From NCBI RefSeq assembly GCF_000739815.1, contig NZ_BBJJ01000032.1:1-64000 (forward strand): DNA of 64,000 nucleotides. The letters run 5' to 3'. The DNA is from Paraburkholderia mimosarum LMG 23256 = NBRC 106338 (lineage in GTDB: Bacteria > Pseudomonadota > Gammaproteobacteria > Burkholderiales > Burkholderiaceae). Both the position numbers and the translations under genes were made by a program. Positions 24,147 through 31,322 of this stretch are shown here, piece after piece. The stretch's first letter is position 1, and each line of letters starts with the position of its first letter. The notes beneath the pieces are model-generated. The model was not told the DNA's origin, made no database searches, and saw only the letters and a program-made list of their open reading frames with translations.

Positions 24147-24881
24147 ATGGACTACAAGTGGAGAGTTCGTCGCACCGCCCTGGCGGTGCTGGTCTTGATC
24201 GGGGGAATCGGTACGGGCTGCGCACAGACGCCGCCCGACAATTCGGCAGCAGCGGCGCCCGCGGCACAAACCACCGCCGTAACCGCCGTGCCGAACGACC
24301 AGGCGGTGACGCCCGCACAGGCGCTTGCGGCGAGCCAGTCGGCTGCGCTCACGCCTGAAGAGGCGACCCAGAACGCAGCGGGCAACGTGGCCGAGTTGCA
24401 GCAAATGCTGCGCGGCACCGAGCTCAGCGAACTGCGCACGACCTATAACGGGTCATACGGCGCGAGCCTGCTGTTCTACGGCAAGGAAATGACGTACTAC
24501 GTCTCGCTGTTCCAGAACAAGACATTCTGGCGCGTGATCAAGACGAGCGACGAGACGCGCGCCGAAGCGATTTATCGTGACTTCGCGCAAAAATCGGCGC
24601 AGCTCGCGGAAGTGGAAATCCGCCGTACGCGCCTCGAGGCCCAGAAAGCGTTCACGAACCGCATGATCGCGCTCACGCAAGAGCACGCAAACCGGCTACA
24701 GGCAGATCTGGCCATCGCACGCGAGCAGCAGGCGCTCGTCGCTGACCAGCAGAAGCAGGGCCGCGATCAGGCGAACGCGTTGCAGGCGCAGAAGACGGCG
24801 GCACAGGCGCAACTGCGCACGGTGCAGCGCCAGGTGCGCGAGCTGCAACAGCAGGTGGAAGGCGGCCTGCCGATCCGCTGA
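24147..24881 (+). CDS. DUF2968-family envelope protein with C-terminal coiled coil
   Basis: A 244-residue exported protein. The N-terminal hydrophobic segment (about 10-25) ends in GTGC, a weak lipobox, so lipidation is possible but not certain. After a Thr/Ala/Pro-rich linker come the conserved ELQQMLRGTELSELRTTYNG and YGASLLFYGKEMTYYVSLFQ parts of DUF2968, then about 120 residues of Gln/Ala/Arg heptads predicted to form a coiled coil. Known mainly from Burkholderiales; function unknown. A terminator follows at 24917-24952. Confidence 0.8.
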   Translation: MDYKWRVRRTALAVLVLIGGIGTGCAQTPPDNSAAAAPAAQTTAVTAVPNDQAVTPAQALAASQSAALTPEEATQNAAGNVAELQQMLRGTELSELRTTYNGSYGASLLFYGKEMTYYVSLFQNKTFWRVIKTSDETRAEAIYRDFAQKSAQLAEVEIRRTRLEAQKAFTNRMIALTQEHANRLQADLAIAREQQALVADQQKQGRDQANALQAQKTAAQAQLRTVQRQVRELQQQVEGGLPIR

Positions 24882-24916
24882 TCGGACGTTGCCGGCGCGC
24901 GTGGCATGTCTGTGGC

Positions 24917-24952
24917 AAAAAAGGCGGAGCGTCCTGGACTCTCCGCTTTTTT
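24917..24952 (+). terminator. Terminator after the DUF2968 gene
   Basis: Stem GCGGAG / CTCCGC extended by an A-run pairing with the following run of six T residues (24947-24952). The A-run on the left makes it potentially bidirectional, also serving the minus-strand gene ending at 24996. Confidence 0.8.
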
Positions 24953-24995
24953 CATGGCGTAAAGCTGCAAGGGCGGGAACGCGGACGGCACGCGT

Positions 24996-25187
24996 TCAGT
25001 GCTTGACGGATCGATGTGCGCCCCGGTGCTTGTGGCTTTCGCCTGCGGGATGGGTCTTTCTGGATCGCGGGGCGGCAGGCGATGGATCGACGGCAATAGG
25101 ATCGCTCGCCGGAAAAGTTTCCTTGAGCGCTTCGTCGAGTAGATCGTCCTGCGAGGATGGCGGCGTTTGCGGCCTGGATGCGCTCAT
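24996..25187 (-). CDS. Small conserved ETFPASDP-motif protein
   Basis: A 63-residue hydrophilic protein. ATG 25187 is chosen because AAGGAG lies five bases upstream; a longer frame from 25220 lacks one. It contains LLDEALKETFPASDPIAV, a short motif seen in many small proteobacterial proteins of unknown function, followed by a basic His/Lys/Arg-rich tail. No membrane segment or known catalytic motif. Probably a small cytosolic protein; the role cannot be given. Confidence 0.7.
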   Translation of the reverse strand: MSASRPQTPPSSQDDLLDEALKETFPASDPIAVDPSPAAPRSRKTHPAGESHKHRGAHRSVKH

Positions 25188-25387
25188 GGGGGGCTCCTTG
25201 GCGATTGCGTCATTCAGCATAACGCAAACGGAAGACCACGCCCGCGACGCAGTCTTGGGCGCAGCGCAAGTCCCCTGTGCGCGTAAGAGACCCTGCGGAT
25301 CCGGCGCGCCTTGGCGCGCCCGGTCAGACTGGAGAGCAAGGAGGCCGGTTTGCCGCGTGGCCGGCAGGCAGCGCCCTGCGCGGCGGC

Positions 25388-25873
25388 TCAGTTGTTGCCG
25401 TTGCCTTCGCCGCTGTTGCCGCCGTTACCGCCGTTGTTCACGGCACCGTACAGACGGCGGCGGCGCGTGACGACTACCGGGCCGTCCTGCGACGGGCGCT
25501 CGGTGCCGGAAGGCGCGCCGGAGGAAGGCGCAGACCAGTTTTCGCGAGGCTCGCGCGGTTCTCTCGGCTCGCGCTGGCCATGACCGCCGTGGCTACCGTG
25601 CGGGCCGCGGCTCGTGTGTTCGCCATGCGAACTGCGGGCGCCGCCCGGGCGCGGTCCCGGGCGGGTGCCCGTGTCGAGCTGAATGGTCGAGATGGCACGC
25701 TTGTAGATGCCTTGCAAGCCAACGGGCGTGCGCAGCATCACCAGGTACTGATCGAACGACTCGATGCACCCGGTCAGGCGAATGCCGTTGACCAGGTAAA
25801 TTTCGACGCGCTTTCTTTCCTTACGCGCGGCGTTCATGAAGTCGTTTTGCGGGTGCGATTCTGCGGAAGGCAT
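25388..25873 (-). CDS. hfq2: Second Hfq-type RNA chaperone with long disordered tail (Hfq2)
   Basis: A 161-residue protein. Residues about 11-66 are an Hfq Sm fold: NDFMNAARKERKRVEIYLVN, then IRLTGCIESFDQYLVMLRT and GIYKRAIST. The classical proximal-site KH pair reads K58-R59 here, so the conserved His is Arg. Residues 70-161 form an extended Gly/Pro/Arg/His-rich tail ending in a Gly/Asn repeat. Canonical Hfq is about 79 residues and normally lies near hflX, so this is the additional Burkholderia-type Hfq. No strong ribosome-binding site is visible. An alternative start at 25837 would remove 12 residues. Confidence 0.88.
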   Translation of the reverse strand: MPSAESHPQNDFMNAARKERKRVEIYLVNGIRLTGCIESFDQYLVMLRTPVGLQGIYKRAISTIQLDTGTRPGPRPGGARSSHGEHTSRGPHGSHGGHGQREPREPREPRENWSAPSSGAPSGTERPSQDGPVVVTRRRRLYGAVNNGGNGGNSGEGNGNN

Positions 25874-26573
25874 GGACTAGGTTTGGCCAGGCGGCGCAAT
25901 GCCGCAATCAGTTGGAACGTTTGCTCGCCGCGATTCTACCTTGTGTCGGCGAAGCGCGCGCGCGGGGAAGTAAGGTTACTGCAGAACTATACCGGCTCGC
26001 GGCCGCGGCCGCAGGTCGACGAAAATCCATCGCCGCGCCCCTCGTCGTCGGGCACCGAAAGCGGGCAGGTCCGGAAGACGGGTTTCGACGCGTGGCAACA
26101 GCGGCTTTCAGGGCGACGCGCGCGGGCAATCCATCCACTGACCCTCAAATGCGGCCTGGCGCCGCGCACCGCTCACCCAGACAGCGTAGACCATGACGGC
26201 GCGCCATGCTCGTCGGATTCGAGCCCGGCGGAAGCCAGGTCAAATGTCCTTGGGTCGCGATGGCGATGATCTCAGATGATTCTCGGGGCGCACGCGGGCT
26301 TCGTTCCGTGCGGCGGCGCACGCCGGCGCTCGGTATTGGCACCCTGTTCGGCACTTCCCCCGCGTCGGTTTTCTACCGCTCCCGCGCCGGGTCGTTGCCG
26401 CGATTCTCGCGAAACGAGCGAATTCGCCGCTCGGGCGGAATAAGCGCAACCGCCGTAACGTTTAATCCTGTATCGACAGTGCAGGGCGCGCTCATGCGGT
26501 GCGTGCAGCGTTTCGCAGGTTCTCGCTGGCGAAACCGTTCGAGCACCCAGGTGCGATCTCAGCGGAGGTGACC
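25874..26573. other. 700-base intergenic region between hfq2 and the ECF sigma operon
   Basis: No gene is supported here; the open frames lack ribosome-binding sites and recognisable protein features. It contains the ECF-type promoter at 26437-26465. The hfq2 promoter should lie in the left part, but no clear -10/-35 pair was found. A long untranslated leader for hfq2 or a small RNA would fit in the unexplained 500 bases. Confidence 0.5.
26437..26465 (+). promoter_or_regulatory. ECF sigma-type promoter of the lipoprotein-sigma-anti-sigma operon
   Basis: GGAATAA (26437-26443), then 15 bases, then CGTTTAA (26459-26465). This matches the general ECF pattern of a GGAA-type -35 and a CGTC/CGTT-type -10. 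It lies about 110 bases upstream of the first gene of the operon that encodes an ECF sigma factor, which suggests autoregulation. Confidence 0.7.
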
Positions 26574-26726
26574 ATGAAGCCGTTTCGCGTATTGCTTGCG
26601 TATCTCGTTTGTGCGGCGTTGGCCGGTCTTGCGGGCGTCGCTCTTGGCGGGTGCAGCGACATGAATCAGGGCGGCGCGTCGTCGACCAGTTCGGGCGGCT
26701 CGTCGGGCGGCGGCGGCGGCTACTGA
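26574..26726 (+). CDS. Small Gly/Ser-rich lipoprotein of the ECF operon
   Basis: A 50-residue protein from ATG 26574, with GGAGG about five bases upstream. It has a signal peptide with a hydrophobic core (about 6-24) and lipobox-like LGGC at about 24-27. The mature part is only about 24 residues, SDMNQGG followed by Ser/Gly repeats and a C-terminal Tyr. It lies 12 bases upstream of the sigma gene. The mature part is too small for an enzyme; a membrane-stress sensor or a reporter peptide of envelope state is speculative. Confidence 0.75.
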   Translation: MKPFRVLLAYLVCAALAGLAGVALGGCSDMNQGGASSTSSGGSSGGGGGY

Positions 26727-26738
26727 ACGGCGTGCGGC

Positions 26739-27290
26739 GTGTTGCGCCATCCATCGTCGGAGTTCGAAGCGCAGGTCGTGGCGCAGCTCGGGCCCATGCG
26801 CCGCTATGCGCGTGCGCTGACGGGCGACGCTGCCTGGGCTGACGACCTCGTTCAGGACGCGGCCGAGCGCGCGCTCTCGCGCTGGACCTCGTTTCGTCCG
26901 CAAAGCAATCTGCGGGCGTGGCTCCTCACGATCCTGCGCCACCTTTACATCGATCAGCTACGCGGGCGGCGCGAGATCGCCGTCGACGACGAAGCCGCGC
27001 CATGGCGCACGCTCGAAGCGCCGCACGGCGAGGTGGACGGGCTCGTGCTGCGCGATCTTCAGCGCGCGCTGTATGCGTTGCCGGCGGCGCAGCGCGAGGT
27101 GCTGCTGCTCGTGTGCGTCGAGGAGCTGAGCTATAGCGAAGCGTCGGCGGTGCTCGGGGTGCCGTGCGGCACGGTGATGTCGCGCCTGTCGCGCGCGCGC
27201 GAGCACTTGCGCTCGCTGCTCGAGACGGGGCCGGCAGAGGACGCCGGAAGGCATACAGTGCCGCTCAGGGTGGTGGGGACGATGAGATGA
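26739..27290 (+). CDS. ECF-type RNA polymerase sigma factor
   Basis: A 183-residue sigma70 group 4 factor. Region 2 covers about 10-80 (YARALTGDAAWADDLVQDAAERAL, with LRAWLLTILRHLYIDQLR for -10 recognition). Region 4 covers about 105-165 (LPAAQREVLLLVCVEELSYSEASAVLGVPCGTVMSRLSRAREHL). Regions 1.1 and 3 are absent. The GTG at 26739 is used as start. The stop overlaps the anti-sigma start by four bases, a standard coupled pair. It probably transcribes its own operon through the promoter at 26437-26465. Confidence 0.93.
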   Translation: MLRHPSSEFEAQVVAQLGPMRRYARALTGDAAWADDLVQDAAERALSRWTSFRPQSNLRAWLLTILRHLYIDQLRGRREIAVDDEAAPWRTLEAPHGEVDGLVLRDLQRALYALPAAQREVLLLVCVEELSYSEASAVLGVPCGTVMSRLSRAREHLRSLLETGPAEDAGRHTVPLRVVGTMR

Positions 27291-28174
27291 AACACGAAGA
27301 TCTCGGCCAGGAACGGGAAGGCTCGCCGCCCGATGAGGATCTTTCGATGCTCGGCGCGTTCGTCGACGGCGAATTGCCGCCAGGCCGGCGCGACGCGCTC
27401 CAGGCGCGTCTCGCTGCCGACCCGCAGGCGGCGGCGCGCGTCGCGGCGTATCGTGCACAAAAGGCCGCGCTGCAGGCGTTGTGCGAAAGCGCGCAAGTGG
27501 CCGGAGAGCGGGCAGCGCCCGACAATGCCGCGGCGGCGCTCGACGCCGCACCCGCCGTGCTGGTCCTGCGTCCGCGTGAGCCGTGGTGGTGGCGCGCGGG
27601 CATGGCGGCGGCGTGGGTCGCCGTGGGTGCGGGGTTCGCCGTGGCGGTCACGGCGCTCGTGCCGCGGCTTGCACCCGGCCATGCGCCGGAATTCGTCGCG
27701 GACGCTACGCCGCCGGCCGCGCGCATCGAAACGCCGGAAGCGTTCGCGCGCCGCGCCGATGTCGCCTACGCGGTGTATTCGCCGGAGCAGCGACATCCCG
27801 TGGAAGTGGGCGCGGCCGACGAGGCACATCTCGTTGCGTGGCTCTCGAAGCGGCTTGGCAAGCCGCTCTCGGTGCCGTCGCTCGCCGAGTACGGCTATGC
27901 GCTGGTGGGCGGCCGCCTTCTGCCGGGCAACACAGGGCCGGCTGCGCAATTCATGTACGAGAACGACGCGGGCGAGCGGCTCACGCTCTACGTGGGTAGC
28001 TCGGGCGCGGACCGCGACGCAGTGCGCCTCTTGCGCGACGGCAACCGCCGCACGTTCTACTGGAGCAACGACGGGACGGGCTACGCGCTCTCGGGGCCTC
28101 AGACCGAGCCGAAGCTGCGTGAAATCGCCTTCGATGTGTGCGGCGTGCTGGGTGGCAAACCCGGGCAGTGGTGA
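27287..28174 (+). CDS. Membrane-anchored anti-sigma factor
   Basis: A 295-residue protein. The cytoplasmic N-terminus (about 18-70, DLSMLGAFVDGELPPGRRDAL) resembles anti-sigma domains but lacks the HxxxCxxC zinc motif. One transmembrane helix lies at about 103-125 after WWWRAG. The periplasmic C-terminal part (about 140-295) resembles other transmembrane anti-sigma factors in its YGYALVGGRLLPG and LTLYVGSS segments. It is translationally coupled to the sigma gene (ATGA). Expected to hold the sigma factor at the membrane until an envelope or redox signal releases it. Confidence 0.88.
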   Translation: MKHEDLGQEREGSPPDEDLSMLGAFVDGELPPGRRDALQARLAADPQAAARVAAYRAQKAALQALCESAQVAGERAAPDNAAAALDAAPAVLVLRPREPWWWRAGMAAAWVAVGAGFAVAVTALVPRLAPGHAPEFVADATPPAARIETPEAFARRADVAYAVYSPEQRHPVEVGAADEAHLVAWLSKRLGKPLSVPSLAEYGYALVGGRLLPGNTGPAAQFMYENDAGERLTLYVGSSGADRDAVRLLRDGNRRTFYWSNDGTGYALSGPQTEPKLREIAFDVCGVLGGKPGQW

Positions 28175-28229
28175 GCGCGAAGCGCGGGCGGTCCGGAACC
28201 GGTCGTCGGGCGGGTAGCGGAGTGAATGG

Positions 28230-29831
28230 ATGAGCGACGCAGTGCCTCCTGTCGTGCGCACCTTGCCGCCTGGCATCGATGAGGCGCGTTTTGCACGTGC
28301 GCTCGCGGCATTCGAGGGCATCGTCGGCGCACCGAACGTGTGCCGTGGCGGCGCATCGCTCGAACCGTATTTCGATCCGTTCGTGCCGCTCGCCGATCCG
28401 CATGCCTTCGCACCTTCTGCGGCGATCCTCCCCGCCAACGTCGAAGAGATCCGCGCGATTCTGCGCGTCGCAAACGAGACGCGCGTGCCGATCTGGACCG
28501 TTTCCACGGGCCGCAACTTCGCCTACGGCGGTGCCGCGCCGCGTCTGGCGGGCTCGATCGTGCTCGATCTCCAGCGCATGAACCGTATCCTCGAAGTGGA
28601 CGAGCGCCTCGCGTGGGCGCGCGTCGAGCCTGGCGTGAGCTACTTCGACCTGCACGCGCACCTGCGTGAGCAGCGTCTGCGCCTGTGGGTCGATCCGCCC
28701 GCGGCGGGCTGGGGCAGCATCGTCGGCAACACGCTGGAGCGCGGCTTCGGCACGACGGCGTACGGCGACCACGCGGCGGCGCAATGCGGCATGGAAGTCG
28801 TGCTCGCCAATGGCGACGTCGTGCGCACCGGCATGGGCGCGATCGAGAACGGCACGGCCTGGCAGCTCTACAAGCCCGGCTATGGTCCTTCGTTCGATGC
28901 GCTCTTCGCGCAATCGAACTACGGCATCGTGACGAAGATGGGGCTCTGGCTCATGCCGGCGCCGCAGGCGTTCGTGATCGGCGAGATTCACTTCGCGCGC
29001 GAGGACGATCTCGCCGTGATCGTCGATACGCTGCGCGCGCTGCAGCTCGACGGCACGATACGCCAGCACGCGGTGATCGAAGGCGCGATCCGGCGCGCCG
29101 CGAGTCTCGCGCCGCGCTCGCGCTGGTACGAAGGCGAGGGCGCGATGCCCGAGGCCGCCGTCGCGGCGATGCAGCGCGACCTTGGGGTGGGCCGCTGGAA
29201 TCTGCACTACGCGCTCTATGGCGCGCCCGAGGTGATCGATGCGCAGCGGCGCATCGTCGAGCGGGCATTCGCCGGCGTGCCCGATGCACGCTTCGCGGCC
29301 CGGCGTTACGCCGAAGGCGAAGAACCGCAGGGCGGCGCCGACCGCAATCTCGCGGGTATTCCCGCGATGACCGCGTTTCGCATGCTCGACTGGCGCGGCG
29401 GCAACGGCGCGCACGTGGACTTCTCGCCGCTTTGTCCCGCCGACGGCCGCGATGCGCTGCGCCAGTACGCACTCGTGAAGGCGCGGGCGGCCGAATACGG
29501 CTTCGACTACTACGGCGGGTTCACTGCGGCGGGGCGCCATCTGCATCACGTGTTCGCGGCGATCTTCGCGCGCGAGCGCCGCGCCGACGCCGAACGTGCG
29601 GGCGACCTCCTGCGAGCGCTGATGAGCGATGCGGGCGCGGCTGGCTATGGCGTGTACCGCTCGCATCTGATCTACATGGACTACGCCGCGGCGCAGTATG
29701 GCTACAACGACGGCGCGCTCCTGCGCCTCGCGCAGACGGTGAAGGATGCGCTCGATCCGCAAGGCGTGCTCGCGCCCGGCAAGCAGGGCATCTGGCCTTC
29801 GGCGTGGCGTGCCGAGCGCGGCTATACGTAG
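28230..29831 (+). CDS. Vanillyl-alcohol oxidase/4-cresol dehydrogenase-family flavoenzyme
   Basis: A 533-residue FAD enzyme of the VAO/PCMH family acting on para-substituted phenols such as cresol, vanillyl alcohol or eugenol. The FAD-binding domain has STGRNFAYGGAAPR (92-105), VEPGVSYFDLH, the VGNTLERG loop and YGDH. By remembered alignment, the covalent Tyr of p-cresol methylhydroxylase is Leu386 here, while NGAHVDFSP puts His395 at the histidyl-FAD position of VAO. Tyr476-Arg477 match the phenolate-binding pair. VAO Asp170 seems replaced by Ala at 158-159. No cytochrome c subunit gene is adjacent, so an oxidase is more likely than a cytochrome-coupled dehydrogenase. It lies 56 bases behind the anti-sigma gene, probably in the same operon. 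Confidence 0.85.
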   Translation: MSDAVPPVVRTLPPGIDEARFARALAAFEGIVGAPNVCRGGASLEPYFDPFVPLADPHAFAPSAAILPANVEEIRAILRVANETRVPIWTVSTGRNFAYGGAAPRLAGSIVLDLQRMNRILEVDERLAWARVEPGVSYFDLHAHLREQRLRLWVDPPAAGWGSIVGNTLERGFGTTAYGDHAAAQCGMEVVLANGDVVRTGMGAIENGTAWQLYKPGYGPSFDALFAQSNYGIVTKMGLWLMPAPQAFVIGEIHFAREDDLAVIVDTLRALQLDGTIRQHAVIEGAIRRAASLAPRSRWYEGEGAMPEAAVAAMQRDLGVGRWNLHYALYGAPEVIDAQRRIVERAFAGVPDARFAARRYAEGEEPQGGADRNLAGIPAMTAFRMLDWRGGNGAHVDFSPLCPADGRDALRQYALVKARAAEYGFDYYGGFTAAGRHLHHVFAAIFARERRADAERAGDLLRALMSDAGAAGYGVYRSHLIYMDYAAAQYGYNDGALLRLAQTVKDALDPQGVLAPGKQGIWPSAWRAERGYT

Positions 29832-29906
29832 TGAAAGCGCGTAGTGAAAGCGCGCGCGGGCCGCATGACTTGTCGCATGGCGACAGGAGAGCACAAGGAG
29901 GACGCG

Positions 29907-30314
29907 ATGGACCGGCGGACTTTTCTGCGCGATGCAGGTGTCGTTGCGCTCGGCTCGGCCTGTCAGGCGCAGTCGCTCGGGTTGGCGTTCGCCGGACGTG
30001 TGCCTCATGCGAGCGCGCCATGGAGCGCGGTGACTGGCGCCGTGTTCGATCCGTCATTGGCGCACGGCCTCGAACTCGCCCGCGAGGCGGCGCGCGCAGG
30101 ATGCGTTGTCTGGGCCACCGGCGATCTTGCAGCCGATCTGGCCATTGGCGACATCGGCGAGCTTTGGCACGCCCGGATGGTGCGACACATCGAGCGGGGC
30201 GCAACGCTGATCGGCGCGTTGCGACCTTCGGACCGCTTCGTGCTCGCGCGTCTCGCAATGACTCGCGGCGTGACGCTGCTCGACTTCGTCGCCTTGCCGT
30301 CCCGCGCCGGCTAA
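29907..30314 (+). CDS. Tat-signal protein of unknown function
   Basis: A 135-residue protein from ATG 29907, with AAGGAGG at 29895-29901. The N-terminus MDRRTFLRDAGVVALGSA is a twin-arginine signal, implying export of a folded protein. The rest shows no family I recognise. It contains a pair of Cys-containing segments and FDPSLAHGLELAREAARAGC and ends in LLDFVALPSRAG. It follows the flavoenzyme by 75 bases, possibly as the last member of the ECF operon. Its stop overlaps the stop of the convergent minus-strand gene by about three bases. Confidence 0.7.
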   Translation: MDRRTFLRDAGVVALGSACQAQSLGLAFAGRVPHASAPWSAVTGAVFDPSLAHGLELAREAARAGCVVWATGDLAADLAIGDIGELWHARMVRHIERGATLIGALRPSDRFVLARLAMTRGVTLLDFVALPSRAG

Positions 30315-31282
30315 AAGCGATAGTCGGGATTGCGCGCGTCGAACGTCAAGGCGTCGAAGGTTTGGGGTTCGATGCGTTCGATCACGATGTCTTCGACGAG
30401 CCGCCCTTCGCCGTCGTACGACTGCACCGTGCGGAACCACGGGTGCCGCAAATCGAGGCCCAGCGTCTCGCGGCTTGCCGGCAAGCCTTGCGCGCCGGGC
30501 GGCGCCTGCCAGGTGAACGTGACGACGCGCACACCGTCGCGCGTCTCGACTGCAATGCGCGAAGGTCGTCCCGCGCCCGCAGCGGACAGCCGCGCATAAT
30601 TGTCGAGGAAGTGCTGGGCGATGGGCTCGGTGCCGAGCTCGGTGAGCCGATGGTGCGACTGCGAGCGCGCGAATGCGCCGTCGAGCTGCGTCCACATCGA
30701 CACGGCGCCGAGGAGGCCGCCCGCGTGGCCGTACATTTCGTCTGAGCGATGCGCGGCATCGTAAAGCACTTCCTGGCCCGCGTGCGCGCCGTCGGGCAGC
30801 CAGCGCGCGTAAAGCCGCAGCGGATCGTGCGCGACGCGCACGAGCAGATGATCGGCCGTCGCAGGCCAGCGACCGTCGATGCGCTCGCGATGGCGCATCA
30901 CGAACTGGCACGATGCGTAGCCATTGGGCCCCGCCGCGATATAGCGCGCGAGCGTGTCCGGATTCAGGGCGGTGAAGAGTGCGACGAGCTGTGTGTCGTC
31001 GAGCCGCGCCAGCGTGCCGTCACGGGCGGCGCGCTGGAGCCAGCGCACCTGCGCGTTGGGCGCGAGTGAGCCTGCGCGGGATGGCGGTGCCTCGACCCCT
31101 GCTTCGTTCGCGCCTGCTACGGTCAGGGTCAGGAGTCCGAACAGTGTGACGAGGCAGATGACCAGGCGCACAACGAAGCCGTCAACTGAGCGGTGGACAC
31201 CGCGATCCACGATGCCCGCGCGCGTTTGCATACGCGGCGAGAAACGTGATCGAGTGAGAAAACGCATTAGGCAGAACGTCAT
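30311..31282 (-). CDS. Exported protein of unknown function (possibly DUF1571-like)
   Basis: About 323 residues if started at ATG 31282, where GGAGAG lies upstream. Starts at 31315, 31267 or 31231 are also possible. A long basic N-terminus precedes a hydrophobic segment (VVRLVICLVTLFGLLTL) typical of a signal anchor or signal peptide. The mature part holds RYIAAGPNGYASCQFVMRHR, RVAHDPLRLYARW and AHAGQEVLYD, resembling LolA-fold DUF1571 proteins that may bind lipids. It lies 40 bases downstream of the fadD-type gene on the same strand, so a lipid-related role is plausible but unproven. Confidence 0.65.
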   Translation of the reverse strand: MTFCLMRFLTRSRFSPRMQTRAGIVDRGVHRSVDGFVVRLVICLVTLFGLLTLTVAGANEAGVEAPPSRAGSLAPNAQVRWLQRAARDGTLARLDDTQLVALFTALNPDTLARYIAAGPNGYASCQFVMRHRERIDGRWPATADHLLVRVAHDPLRLYARWLPDGAHAGQEVLYDAAHRSDEMYGHAGGLLGAVSMWTQLDGAFARSQSHHRLTELGTEPIAQHFLDNYARLSAAGAGRPSRIAVETRDGVRVVTFTWQAPPGAQGLPASRETLGLDLRHPWFRTVQSYDGEGRLVEDIVIERIEPQTFDALTFDARNPDYRF

Positions 31283-31322
31283 CGACGGGCTCTCCACGAT
31301 GCGCCGACATCGCATCAACGTT

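Noticed and set aside
25303..25320. Double GGCGCGCC palindrome downstream of hfq2 as its terminator
   Set aside because: The two copies can pair, but the loop is only two bases and no T-run follows on the minus strand.
25912..26196. Small open frames between hfq2 and the lipoprotein gene
   Set aside because: They lack ribosome-binding sites, overlap one another in several frames and show no recognisable protein features.
28230..29831. p-Cresol methylhydroxylase flavoprotein subunit
   Set aside because: There is no neighbouring cytochrome c subunit gene, and the tyrosine used for covalent FAD in that enzyme appears to be Leu.
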